Notes under the pieces: model-generated
Told to the model about the DNA's origin: nothing
The model's database searches: none
The model's input: the letters and a program-made list of their open reading frames with translations, nothing else
Assembly (NCBI GenBank): GCA_031421635.1
Contig: JANOPA010000062.1
Span: 1 to 64,000 of the forward strand
Direction: 5' to 3'
From: JAPOKJ01 sp031421635
GTDB taxonomy: Bacteria > Pseudomonadota > Gammaproteobacteria > Burkholderiales > Burkholderiaceae_E
DNA: 64,000 nt
Translations under genes and position numbers: made by a program
In this document: in pieces, positions 55,087-63,664 of the stretch
Numbering within the stretch: position 1 is the stretch's first letter
Layout of the letters: every line of letters begins with the position of its first letter

Positions 55087-55492
55087 CTGCAACTGAGAAA
55101 CGTGGTTCCTCGTCGCAAAAAAAAGGCCCGGACGAGCTTTTTTAGTGCAACAAGCTCTTGACTATTTAATTGGCGCTTGCGGCGCAACTCCTTTTCATCC
55201 GAGATGACAATCCGATCCACCAGACGGCTCTCGTCATGCTTGGCGCGACGCTGGCGCAAGCGCTCGGCGTAAGCTGTGTACCACCTCAACCAGGTCGGTT
55301 TAATGTGACATGACGACATCAATGTCTTTGTAAGCCGCGGGGATTTCTTTTGGCTCCCATACTCCCGGGAATCACGCCCATCTCACCCAAGCGAGTCGAG
55401 ATCGCCTAGGCTACACTGGATCGCCTACCCAAGACATCCTTGAGACCAATACACCCCACCACAGCCCCCTCCTACCCCAAGAGGCCAGCATC
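55087..55492. other. Gap of about 400 bp without a convincing gene
   Basis: A minus-strand open frame to 55322 has charged, low-complexity content (REKELRRKR-like stretches) and no recognised domain. On the minus strand around 55116-55142 an AAAAAAGCTCG/CGGGC stem leads to a run of T, a possible terminator of a lost gene upstream. The rest up to the epoxide hydrolase start is featureless apart from a CCCGGG site region near 55360. Confidence 0.5.
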
Positions 55493-56644
55493 ATGACTTC
55501 AATCAAACCCTTCAAGATAGCGATACACGAAGAAGTACTTGTCGACTTAAAGTCTCGCCTTCGTGCGACGCGCTGGCCGGATCAAGAGCTCGTGGGAGAT
55601 TGGAGCCAGGGAGCGCCGCTCTCCTGGGTGAAGGACGTTTGCCATTACTGGGCTGAGAACTACGACTGGCGCGCACGCGAAAGCTTGTTGAATCGCTTCG
55701 CGCAGTTCACCACAGAGATTGACGGGCTCAACATTCACTTCATTCATCAGCGCTCAGCGCATCCTAATGCACGGGCACTTCTGATCACTCACGGCTGGCC
55801 GGGTTCTATCGTGGAGTTTCAAAAGGTGATTGAGCCCCTGGTCAATCCCACGGCCCACGGTGGCGCAGCGAGCGATGCCTTCCACGTGATCTGCCCTTCC
55901 TTACCCGGCTTTGGTTTTTCGGACAAACCGCGGGAAGTGGGTTGGGGGGTGGAGCGTATCGCCAAAACCTGGGGGCTGTTGATGGCTCGCTTGGGGTACT
56001 CTGAATACTTCGCCCAAGGCGGTGACTGGGGTTCCGCCGTCACTCGTGCAATCGGCGTATCCGATAGCGCTCATTGCAGAGGCATTCACATTACGCTTGC
56101 GATGGGATCACGCCCCCTGAGCAATGACAACCTTACACCGGAAGAGCTTGATGCCTTGGCCCGATCCAAGCACTACCTTGACTGGGACTCGGGCTACTCT
56201 AAACAGCAGGCTACCCGCCCCCAAACCCTAGGTTATGGCCTGGCCGATTCACCTTCAGGACAGGCCGCATGGATTCTAGAAAAGTTCTGGGCCTGGACCG
56301 ATTGCAATGGCCATCCGGAGAACATCCTTTCGCGTGACGAACTGTTGGACAATGTGATGCTGTACTGGGTGACCAACACAGCTACGTCTTCCGCGCGACT
56401 GTACTGGGAAAGCTTTGGACGGGATCGTAGTCGCATGGGGCCAGTACAAGTGCCGGTTGGCGTTGCCGTGTATCCCAAAGAGATTGTGCCCCCAGTGAAG
56501 AAATGGCTTGCCTCCGGCTTTCCCGATATTCGTCATTTTGTAACCATGCCCAAGGGCGGGCATTTTGCGGCTTTCGAGCAGCCAGAATTGTATGTTGAAG
56601 ACGTGCGTAAGTTTTTCGCCTTGCTCACCGGTCATCGCTCCTAA
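55493..56644 (+). CDS. Epoxide hydrolase family alpha/beta hydrolase
   Basis: 383 residues. The N-terminal EHN region (FKIAIHEEVLVDLKSRLRAT) is typical of microsomal-type epoxide hydrolases. The oxyanion motif HGWPG is at 100-104, the nucleophile is Asp178 in GGDWGSAV, and the catalytic His357 lies in PKGGHFAAFEQP. All three parts of the machinery are therefore present. The family opens epoxides to diols. Here it is the first gene before a VOC protein and a ring hydroxylase. An RBS is weak. Confidence 0.9.
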   Translation: MTSIKPFKIAIHEEVLVDLKSRLRATRWPDQELVGDWSQGAPLSWVKDVCHYWAENYDWRARESLLNRFAQFTTEIDGLNIHFIHQRSAHPNARALLITHGWPGSIVEFQKVIEPLVNPTAHGGAASDAFHVICPSLPGFGFSDKPREVGWGVERIAKTWGLLMARLGYSEYFAQGGDWGSAVTRAIGVSDSAHCRGIHITLAMGSRPLSNDNLTPEELDALARSKHYLDWDSGYSKQQATRPQTLGYGLADSPSGQAAWILEKFWAWTDCNGHPENILSRDELLDNVMLYWVTNTATSSARLYWESFGRDRSRMGPVQVPVGVAVYPKEIVPPVKKWLASGFPDIRHFVTMPKGGHFAAFEQPELYVEDVRKFFALLTGHRS

Positions 56645-56699
56645 AGTAGTGCGCTAGACTCAAAGCAATACTGGGAGCAATATCGCGAAGGAGAGCCAT

Positions 56700-57275
56700 A
56701 TGATGGACTTAGACAATCCGCTTGCGCGCCCAGAAGCGCTCAAGCTTAGCCACATGGGGTTTTACGTTCGTGATCTCGAACGCATGGGTCGCTTTTACCG
56801 AGAGGTTCTAGGGTTTACCGAAACTGATCGCGGCCAATTAGGCCCGGTGCATTTGATTTTTTTAAGCCGCGATCCTTCCGAGCACCATCAGATTGTTTTG
56901 GCAAGCGGTCGGCCCGTCGACTCAACCTACAGTGTCATCAATCAACTGTCGTTTCGTGTGCCCGATTTGAAAACCCTCAAGTGGGCGCATCAGCGCGCTC
57001 TCGCCGAGCCCGATGTCAGCGACATGATGCCAGTCACCCACGGTAATGCCATCTCCATTTACTTCCGCGACCCCGAGGGTCATCGCATAGAAATTTTCCT
57101 GGACACCCCTTGGTATTGCGAGCAACCGCTGCGTGAGCCGGTCGACATGAGCCAATCGGACGAGGCCATCATGGCTCATTCTGAGCGCATCACCCGCAGT
57201 CGCCCGAAGTTTCAAGCGCATGACGTGTGGCAGCGCGAACTCGCCGCGTTGATGACGGGTTCTCGGAGTGCCTGA
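56700..57275 (+). CDS. VOC family protein (extradiol dioxygenase/glyoxalase-like)
   Basis: 191 residues with two beta-alpha-beta modules. The first has KLSHMGFYVRDLERMGRFYR with His18; the second ends in DPEGHRIEIFLDTPW with Glu131. The usual second metal His is replaced by Gln at position 82 in INQLSFRVPD. It is therefore not a standard extradiol dioxygenase; a glyoxalase-like or other metal chemistry is possible. The RBS AAGGAG is ideal. It overlaps the next gene by 8 bp. Confidence 0.85.
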   Translation: MMDLDNPLARPEALKLSHMGFYVRDLERMGRFYREVLGFTETDRGQLGPVHLIFLSRDPSEHHQIVLASGRPVDSTYSVINQLSFRVPDLKTLKWAHQRALAEPDVSDMMPVTHGNAISIYFRDPEGHRIEIFLDTPWYCEQPLREPVDMSQSDEAIMAHSERITRSRPKFQAHDVWQRELAALMTGSRSA

Positions 57276-58752
57276 TCCCTCCATACCGAAAGTTTTCGAC
57301 GTCGCAATTGTTGGCTTTGGTCCAGTGGGAGCCTTACTTGCCAACCAGTTGGGCCAAGCGGGCCTTTCAGTATTAGTGCTTGAAAAAGAGCAGGCAATTT
57401 ACCCTCTACCGCGTGCAGTACATTTTGACGGCCCACATGGATGCGCGACCAACTACTATTTTCATCAACCTGATCTCGAAGCTGTACTCCGTGCGGGTAC
57501 GCAACGTTTTCTCAATGTCGCAGTGGTGCTCGGCTGCGAAGTCATCACGGTTCAATCGGATGAAGAGCAGGTCTGTCTCACTACAGTTTCGTCTAAAGGT
57601 TTCAGCGAAAAAAATGAAATCGGACACTTTGAATATGAAACTAGGGAAGAGGTCCAAACTTCCCCCACGCAAGATTGGCGGGTGCGCTATGTTGTAGGTT
57701 GCGACGGTGCTCGCTCAATCGTTCGTAAGTCCATGGGTAGCAGCATGGAAGTCCTTGGGCTGGATCAGCCCTGGCTGGTCTTCGATGCGGTACTTAACAG
57801 AGAGGTCCCCTCGCTGCCTGAGCATACGGTGCAATATTGTGATCCGACACGGCCGATGACCTATTGCAACGTCACGCGAAACCGTCGACGTTGGGAAATC
57901 ATGTTGATGCCGGGCGATGATGCGGCCGCACTTGTGAAGCCAGAAGTCCTATGGACTTTAGTGAAGCACTGGATCAAGCCCGGCGATGCCGAGATCGAGC
58001 GTGCCACGATTTATTCTTTTCACTCAGTCATTGCCAAGGGCTGGCGAAACGCTCGCCTGTTGCTAGCAGGGGATTCGGCACATCAAACACCGCCCTTCCT
58101 GGGTCAGGGCATGTGCGCCGGGATCCGCGATGTGTCGAACTTGGCGTGGAAACTGCAAGCCGTCTTGAGCGGTCGTGCAGACGCGCGATTGCTCGACACC
58201 TACGAGAGCGAGCGCTCGCCCCATGTACGCGCTTTTATTGAACTCGCCGTGAAAATCGGCGACATTATTCAGACCACCGACCCAGCAAAAGCAAAAGCGC
58301 GTGACGAGAGGTTTCTAGCCGGTGCTCCGGAAGTATTTCAGTTTCCAGCTCCGAAGCTAGGTCATGGTCTGAGTAGTGAACTCAGCAATGGATCAGCTGA
58401 AGGCTTTGTTGCGTCGAGAGAGAGTCCCACCGGTCAGATCTTTCCGCAACCCCAGCTCAGAGATAGCGTTTGGCTGGACCAACAACTGGGCACGCACTTC
58501 GCAATCATTGGGGACGAGGCTTTGACTTCTCAAGTTAGCCCCTCTACACGTGACTGTTGGAAAGATTGGAATGTCCAAATCCTCCCCATCGAGGGGGCAG
58601 AAATGCAGGCATGGTTCAATTCTCACGCGGTGCGTGCGGTTATTCTGAGACCAGACCGTTACATTCTCGGGGTGGCTAATTACCCGGCCCAGTTAGAGGC
58701 GATCAGCCAAGCATTATTAAATTTCTCTAGGAACACTCATGAAGCTCATTAG
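57268..58752 (+). CDS. FAD-dependent aromatic monooxygenase (MhpA/PheA type)
   Basis: 494 residues of the class A flavoprotein hydroxylases. The FAD motif VAIVGFGPVGALLANQL opens the protein. A second FAD motif, GDSAHQTPPFLGQGMCAGIRD, lies near 270 and contains the GD. Between them are a DG region (VGCDGARSIVRK). Relatives hydroxylate phenols or 3-(3-hydroxyphenyl)propionate with NAD(P)H and oxygen. The start is a GTG inside the VOC gene. The stop lies 12 bp into the FAH gene. Confidence 0.9.
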   Translation: MPDPSIPKVFDVAIVGFGPVGALLANQLGQAGLSVLVLEKEQAIYPLPRAVHFDGPHGCATNYYFHQPDLEAVLRAGTQRFLNVAVVLGCEVITVQSDEEQVCLTTVSSKGFSEKNEIGHFEYETREEVQTSPTQDWRVRYVVGCDGARSIVRKSMGSSMEVLGLDQPWLVFDAVLNREVPSLPEHTVQYCDPTRPMTYCNVTRNRRRWEIMLMPGDDAAALVKPEVLWTLVKHWIKPGDAEIERATIYSFHSVIAKGWRNARLLLAGDSAHQTPPFLGQGMCAGIRDVSNLAWKLQAVLSGRADARLLDTYESERSPHVRAFIELAVKIGDIIQTTDPAKAKARDERFLAGAPEVFQFPAPKLGHGLSSELSNGSAEGFVASRESPTGQIFPQPQLRDSVWLDQQLGTHFAIIGDEALTSQVSPSTRDCWKDWNVQILPIEGAEMQAWFNSHAVRAVILRPDRYILGVANYPAQLEAISQALLNFSRNTHEAH

Positions 58753-59587
58753 CTTTCTCAACAAAAACATCGCAAGCTACGGCATTGTTCAAGGTGAAGC
58801 CGTACTCGATCTGACACCGGTGTTGGGTGATCAAGCACCCGACCTCAAAACCCTGATCGCTAAAAACCTCATCGGTGCAGCGGCTGATGCTGCCAAGCAA
58901 AGTACCTTCAGCCTCAAGTTGGCCGATCTGACACTTCTCCCGCCGATCCCTAATCCCGGAAAAATATTTTGCGTCGGACTGAACTATGCCGACCATGTGC
59001 GCGAGACTGGGCGCGAGGTCACTGAGAAGGCGGCAATCTTTACGCGCTTTGCGGATTCGCAAGTGGGTCATGGGCAGGCGCTGGTTCGCCCACCTGAGTC
59101 CGTGCGTTTCGATTATGAAGGCGAGATTGCCATTGTCATCGGCCAAGGCGGCCGACGCATTAAGGAAGCGGATGCCTGGAGCCACATTGCCGGTTATAGC
59201 TGCTACAACGAAGGCAGCATCCGCGATTGGCAAAATTTCACGACCCAGTGGATCGCTGGAAAGAACTGGTGGCATAGTGGCGCCTTTGGCCCCTGGCTCG
59301 TCACCAGTGATGAGATCAAACCTCATCAGAAAATGACGCTCACCACCAAGCTCAATGGCATCGAGCTTCAGCGCGCCACCACTGACATGATGATTCACAG
59401 CATTCCCAGCCAGATTGCTTACATCTCCACATTCACCCCGCTCGAAGCGGGTGATGTGATCGTGACCGGCACCCCAGGTGGGGTAGGCAACAAGCGCACA
59501 CCGCCGATCTATATGAAAGCGGGCGATACGGTAGAGATTGAAGTCGATGCCGTAGGTATTTTGCGCAACAACATTCGGGACGAGTAA
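58739..59587 (+). CDS. Fumarylacetoacetate hydrolase family protein
   Basis: 282 residues. The FAH fold is seen in KIFCVGLNYADHVRETG and the metal-site FDYEGEIAIVIG (the Glu-x-Glu), followed by SCYNEGSIRDWQ and GKNWWHSGAFGPWLV. The end has VIVTGTPGGVG. Members cleave C-C bonds of fumarylpyruvate or 2-oxo-3-ene dioates, or act as hydratases in meta-cleavage pathways. The gene overlaps the monooxygenase by 14 bp. Confidence 0.92.
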   Translation: MKLISFLNKNIASYGIVQGEAVLDLTPVLGDQAPDLKTLIAKNLIGAAADAAKQSTFSLKLADLTLLPPIPNPGKIFCVGLNYADHVRETGREVTEKAAIFTRFADSQVGHGQALVRPPESVRFDYEGEIAIVIGQGGRRIKEADAWSHIAGYSCYNEGSIRDWQNFTTQWIAGKNWWHSGAFGPWLVTSDEIKPHQKMTLTTKLNGIELQRATTDMMIHSIPSQIAYISTFTPLEAGDVIVTGTPGGVGNKRTPPIYMKAGDTVEIEVDAVGILRNNIRDE

Positions 59588-59591
59588 GGCG

Positions 59592-60244
59592 CTACTTCTT
59601 GAGCACCAGCGCGATGCCCGCGGCGGCAATCATGGCCATCCCTAAGTAAGACCATAGGTCTGGCTTATCTCCAAACACGACCCATCCAAGAAAAACGGCT
59701 CGAAAAAGGCGGTGACAGCAGGATCATCATGGGGTGCCACCGCACGGGTGAGGGTCAGGAAAGTAGCCAAGCCCATCGCACCCATAAAGGGCAACAAAGC
59801 GTTCCAGGAAAAGAGCGCACTTCCTGGCCTTGCGATCACCAACACACCGACGAAACTGAGCAGGGCCAACCACCAGCTTAGGGCACTACCGCGCTCGTGA
59901 AGGACGTAGCGCGACATCAAGTTAGCCAATACCGGCGCCAAGAAGACAATGGCCAGGCACTCAGCCAGTGGCAGGACGCGAAAGCCGAGAAACACCATAC
60001 CGGTGCCCAAGACGGCTGACAGGCCACGCAATATCTGCAGGCGCCAGGCCAAAGGTCTAAAAACAGCCAGGCCGGTCTTGCGCGCAGCAAGCGTCCCTAA
60101 AAACAGCGCGCTCAGGCCCATTCGAACCCAAGCGACCATGACCACCGAATAGTCTTGCACCAGGATTTTGACCATCGCATCTACGACCGGCAAAAGACTG
60201 GTCGAGCTGATGGCTAATAAGGCGATTTTCCGCTGATCCGTCAA
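59592..60244 (-). pseudogene. DMT/EamA transporter with internal deletion
   Basis: The first 185 residues from a TTG start resemble an EamA-type exporter: helices at about 8-30, 35-55, 75-95, 98-115, 125-140, 150-165. After AVTAFFEPFF the frame changes and the sequence continues as VFLGWVVFGDKPDLWSYLG and MAMIAAAGIALVLKK, the end of the second EamA half. About 60 residues of the second domain are missing at this point. The stop is at 59592-59594. Without the missing helices it cannot be a working transporter of the normal kind. Confidence 0.8.
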
Positions 60245-60441
60245 ACGACAAGCAAATGTTGAAGGCTATGGTATTGACGCGATGTCTCCGTGTAGCGCAT
60301 CCATAGCTTTTCAAATACCTGCTGCTCTTGGAGTCGACCGTCTTTTGCCGTGAAAGCCTTCAAGCCCTCGCAGCATCGGCTCCAGGAGACGCGCAGAAGC
60401 TGCATCCTAGTCGAATCTGAGTGAGGCTTCGTGTTGTTCAT
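60241..60441 (-). pseudogene. Start fragment of an HD-type phosphohydrolase (COG4339-like)
   Basis: The 60-odd residues include LRVSWSRCCEGLKAFTAKDG and MRYTETSRQYHSLQHLLVV. The HYH-like QYHSLQHL segment is the first part of the predicted HD phosphohydrolase family, in which the full protein runs to about 200 residues. It stops abruptly at 60241 where the transporter remnant begins. The rest of the gene has been deleted. Confidence 0.65.
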
Positions 60442-60625
60442 TTTCACCCTTCCAAAGACTAAGTATCTACCAAGAATATTCTTGGCGAGCCTCACCCGCG
60501 AGGTCGGATTTTTAAACTTTGTTTCTGATCAATAGTCTAAGCGTTTCACGGCCGCTTGGCTTTCAAGGCCTTGTTTGCAAAAGGCGAGCAAAATCAAAGT
60601 ACGATAACTCGACTGGAGCACCTCC

Positions 60626-61729
60626 TTGAATTCTTCCCTTCTGCCACGCATGATTTGCGCCCCTCGATTGTTGCTTGGCACTTTCGTCCGGCCGCTTGTC
60701 CTAACGTTCCTGGCCGCTCTGCTAGCTCTCCAATTAACCGGGTGTAATACGATGGCTCCAACTGAATCCGCCAAGCTCAGCACTGAAGAGTTCATGATTC
60801 CCGCCACCGACCCAGGAATTCAACTCTATTTGCGCAACAAAACGCCCAGTGAAATGAAGTCCTTCTCCTCGGAAAAAACTGTACTGTTTGTTCATGGCGC
60901 CACTTATCCGTCCGAAATCTATTTCGACCTTAAGGTGGGCGGTTTCTCCTGGATGGAATACCTCGCCTCCCGAGGCTACGACGTTTACATGCTCGATGTG
61001 CGCGGCTATGGCCGCTCAACGCGTCCTGCGGCGATGTCACAAGCTCCATCGGCCAATCCTCCCTTTGCCAATACCGAGGACGCTGCGCGCGATATTTCAG
61101 CAGCGGTCAACTTCATCCTGAAGCGGCGCGGCGTGAGTAAACTGAACCTGCTCGGCTGGTCTTGGGGCACCACCACCACGGCGCTCTACACCACCCGCAA
61201 TAACACGTTGATTAACAAGCTCGTATTGTTCGCACCAGTGTGGGTACCACCGACGATTACCCCCGTGCCACCCGCTCCCACCACGGCCTACCGCACCGTG
61301 ACCGTTGAGGCGGCCAAGGAGCGTTGGTATCGTGGTGTACCCGCCGACAAACAAGCCTTACTTATTCCGGCCGGTTGGTTTGATCAATGGGCCAAGGCTA
61401 TGCTGGAAAGCGACCCAGAGGGTGCTAAGCAGAGCCCGCCGGTATTGCGCGCGCCTAACGGTGTGATGGTTGACATTCTCGGGGGCTGGCTCAAGGGTCA
61501 AAAGCTTTATGACGCCGCAGCGCTGCGCGTGCCAACCTTGCTCATCAAGGCTGAGTGGGATGCCGACACACCTTCATATATGGCCCAAGGTCTGTTCGCA
61601 GAGATGAAGAACGCTCCCTATAAGTCCTATCTCGAAATTGGTGAAGGAACGCATACGGTGCTCGTCGAAAAAAATCGCTTGCAGCTCTTTCGCGCGGTGC
61701 AAGCCTTTCTAGATGAGTCTGCTCCCTGA
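60626..61729 (+). CDS. Lipoprotein alpha/beta hydrolase
   Basis: 367 residues from a TTG with GGAG 7 bp upstream. The lipobox ends at LTGC (Cys40). The hydrolase domain has VLFVHGATYPSEIYF, the nucleophile Ser179 in LLGWSWGTTT, an acidic region DADTP, and His in EGTHTVLVE at the end. The fold is that of esterases or acylhydrolases. A start at ATG 60650 would still leave the signal. The anchored position suggests an envelope role. Confidence 0.85.
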   Translation: MNSSLLPRMICAPRLLLGTFVRPLVLTFLAALLALQLTGCNTMAPTESAKLSTEEFMIPATDPGIQLYLRNKTPSEMKSFSSEKTVLFVHGATYPSEIYFDLKVGGFSWMEYLASRGYDVYMLDVRGYGRSTRPAAMSQAPSANPPFANTEDAARDISAAVNFILKRRGVSKLNLLGWSWGTTTTALYTTRNNTLINKLVLFAPVWVPPTITPVPPAPTTAYRTVTVEAAKERWYRGVPADKQALLIPAGWFDQWAKAMLESDPEGAKQSPPVLRAPNGVMVDILGGWLKGQKLYDAAALRVPTLLIKAEWDADTPSYMAQGLFAEMKNAPYKSYLEIGEGTHTVLVEKNRLQLFRAVQAFLDESAP

Positions 61730-61784
61730 TGACAGCGCAGCAGCAGGTAATCGGACATGGCGATTTTCTGACACGAGACCGCCG

Positions 61785-62279
61785 ATGAACTCCACCTTTG
61801 ATGTCGCCCGCGATCATCGCTTTTCCGAGACCCGATGGTTCGAGGATTTTCAGCTCGGCGAAAGGTTTTGGATACCCTCGCGAACTCAGACTGACGCTCT
61901 TTTTTCGGCGTTTCAGTTGGCCTCGGGCGATAACGATCCGATCCATTACGACCGTGAGTACTGTAAGCGCCGCGGGCATCCTGAGATGTTGGCGCACGGC
62001 CTACAAGTGATGATTCAAACCGCCGCTGGGGCTGGCGTCTTTCCTCATATGGTGAGCGACTCTTTAGTGGCCATGCTCGAGTGCTCAGCGAAGTTTTTAG
62101 GCGCAGTTCATGCGGGCGATACGCTTTACCCGATGTTGGAAATTACTGAGCTAGTCCCTCAAAATACCACGGGCCTCATCGCGATGCGGGCAACCGTACA
62201 CAACCAGAGAAGCGAACTCGTGCTTGAGGGACTGCATCGCTACTTGATACGCAAACGACTCGAAACCATTGAGCCCTAG
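61785..62279 (+). CDS. MaoC-like hot-dog dehydratase
   Basis: 164 residues with the MaoC hydratase motif ASGDNDPIHYDREYCK, in which Asp and His form the active site, then HPEMLAHGLQVM and AKFLGAVHAGDTLYP. Members hydrate enoyl-CoA or act on side-chain acyl groups. The ATG at 61785 starts the conserved part; 61713 would overlap the hydrolase. It converges with the HCCA isomerase gene, 2 bp away. Confidence 0.85.
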   Translation: MNSTFDVARDHRFSETRWFEDFQLGERFWIPSRTQTDALFSAFQLASGDNDPIHYDREYCKRRGHPEMLAHGLQVMIQTAAGAGVFPHMVSDSLVAMLECSAKFLGAVHAGDTLYPMLEITELVPQNTTGLIAMRATVHNQRSELVLEGLHRYLIRKRLETIEP

Positions 62280-62281
62280 CA

Positions 62282-62893
62282 CTACTGGGCAAGCGCCAGT
62301 GCCCGCTCCACTAAAGGCAATTGGTCGTTACCAAAAAACATGTCTGTGGTATTGACAAACATGGTCGGCGAGCCGTATCCGCCCCGAGCAATCAGCTCTT
62401 CAGTATTGCTCCGTAAGCGTGCCTTTACGGCATCGCTCACTGACTTCTCTCGAATTGCCGCACCATCCAGGCCGACCCCGTTGGCCGCAGTCACCAGCAC
62501 CGCGGGGTCGTCGAGATTTTCCGCTCTCAGGAAATAGCTCTCGAACGCAGCCTTTGTGAATTTTTCGAGTGCCGCCGGATCGCCCTCCAAGGCACACGCC
62601 ATACGCATGGCATGAATACTCTTGGCGGGATGAAAGGGCGAAGGGAAGTCAAGCTTCAGGCCGGTCCAGGCCGCCCAGTTTTTAAGGGACTGAAAGTAAT
62701 GCTTCATTCTCGGCGCGTCCATATTCTCGCGCTGCGCGTACACGGCCTGATTCACCGCATTGAACACACCGCCCACCAGAATCGGACGATAAATGACCGA
62801 CGCTCCAGTGCGCTCCACGACCCCTTGCAAATTGGTAAAACCCAAGTAAGTCCAAGGGCTCGAAAGGTCATAGAAAAATTCCAGTTGTTTCAT
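62282..62893 (-). CDS. 2-hydroxychromene-2-carboxylate isomerase family (DsbA-like/GST kappa)
   Basis: 203 residues. The start LEFFYDLSSPWTYLGFTNL has the conserved Ser at position 11-12 in the place of the thiol of DsbA proteins. The GGVFNAVNQAVYAQRENM and FPSPFHPAKSIHAMRMA parts match the HCCA isomerase group. Known enzymes use glutathione to isomerise an intermediate of naphthalene breakdown; most homologues have other or unknown substrates. The start overlaps the stop of the glutathione transferase gene. Confidence 0.88.
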   Translation of the reverse strand: MKQLEFFYDLSSPWTYLGFTNLQGVVERTGASVIYRPILVGGVFNAVNQAVYAQRENMDAPRMKHYFQSLKNWAAWTGLKLDFPSPFHPAKSIHAMRMACALEGDPAALEKFTKAAFESYFLRAENLDDPAVLVTAANGVGLDGAAIREKSVSDAVKARLRSNTEELIARGGYGSPTMFVNTTDMFFGNDQLPLVERALALAQ

Positions 62894-63594
62894 TTTGAAG
62901 CCTCTTTCTTGATGCCAAATAAAATCTCTTTAGCCTTATCGTCGTGTTGAGCGCCACCCTTGGGCACCACATCGCGCATTACGGCTAGTCCGGCCTGTAC
63001 TTTTTCACGAGCGCGAATCTCGGCATACCAGCGCTGAATATTGGGAAACTCAGAAAGGTTAATGTCCTGTCGCTTATGGGTCATCACCCAGGGGAAGATT
63101 GCGATGTCTGCGATTGAATAGTCACCCGCAACAAAGGATCCTGTTTTCCCTAATTGGGTATCGAGCACCTTAAAGAGTCGCTTCGCCTCACGCTCATAGC
63201 GATCAATGGCATAAGGAATTTTCTCGGGTGCATAAAGTTTGAAATGTCCATTTTGACCAAGCATCGGCCCCAAGCCTCCCATCTGCCACATCAGCCATTC
63301 ATTGACCTTCACCCGTGCGCGCAGGTCGCCAGATATAAAGCGGCCGGTCTTGTCGGCAAGGTATTGCAAAATGGCGCCCGTTTCAAACACGTTAATAGGA
63401 GCACCGCCATCGCTCGGGTCTTGATCGACGATTGCCGGAATACGGTTATTGGGGCTGATCGCTAAGAATTCGGGCTTGAACTGGTCACCAGCACTAATGT
63501 TGACCGGTACCACCCGGTATGGCAAGCCGCATTCCTCCAACATGATGGAGATCTTCCAGCCGTTGGGCGTAGGTGCAAAATGTAGATCAATCAT
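62890..63594 (-). CDS. Glutathione S-transferase family protein
   Basis: 234 residues from the ATG at 63594, which has a perfect GAGGAGG ahead. The thioredoxin-like N-domain has DLHFAPTPNGWKISIMLEE, PEFLAISPNNRIPAIVD and FETGAILQYLADKTGRF. The C-domain holds WLMWQMGGLGPMLGQNGHF and SIADIAIFPWVM. This is the Nu/YfcG-like group (TPNGWK start) with disulfide reductase activity in tested members. It forms a two-gene operon with the isomerase, both needing glutathione. Confidence 0.9.
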   Translation of the reverse strand: MIDLHFAPTPNGWKISIMLEECGLPYRVVPVNISAGDQFKPEFLAISPNNRIPAIVDQDPSDGGAPINVFETGAILQYLADKTGRFISGDLRARVKVNEWLMWQMGGLGPMLGQNGHFKLYAPEKIPYAIDRYEREAKRLFKVLDTQLGKTGSFVAGDYSIADIAIFPWVMTHKRQDINLSEFPNIQRWYAEIRAREKVQAGLAVMRDVVPKGGAQHDDKAKEILFGIKKEASK

Positions 63595-63664
63595 CGAGCC
63601 TCCTCTCAGATTTCTGATAGATTGAGTCGCAGTGTAACGTGACCCTCGTAAAAAGGCCTGCCCC

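Noticed and set aside
55053..55322. Minus-strand frame of 89 residues as a gene or antitoxin
   Set aside because: Charged low-complexity content, no ribosome-binding site, overlaps the nested inverted repeats and a possible terminator; no family recognised.
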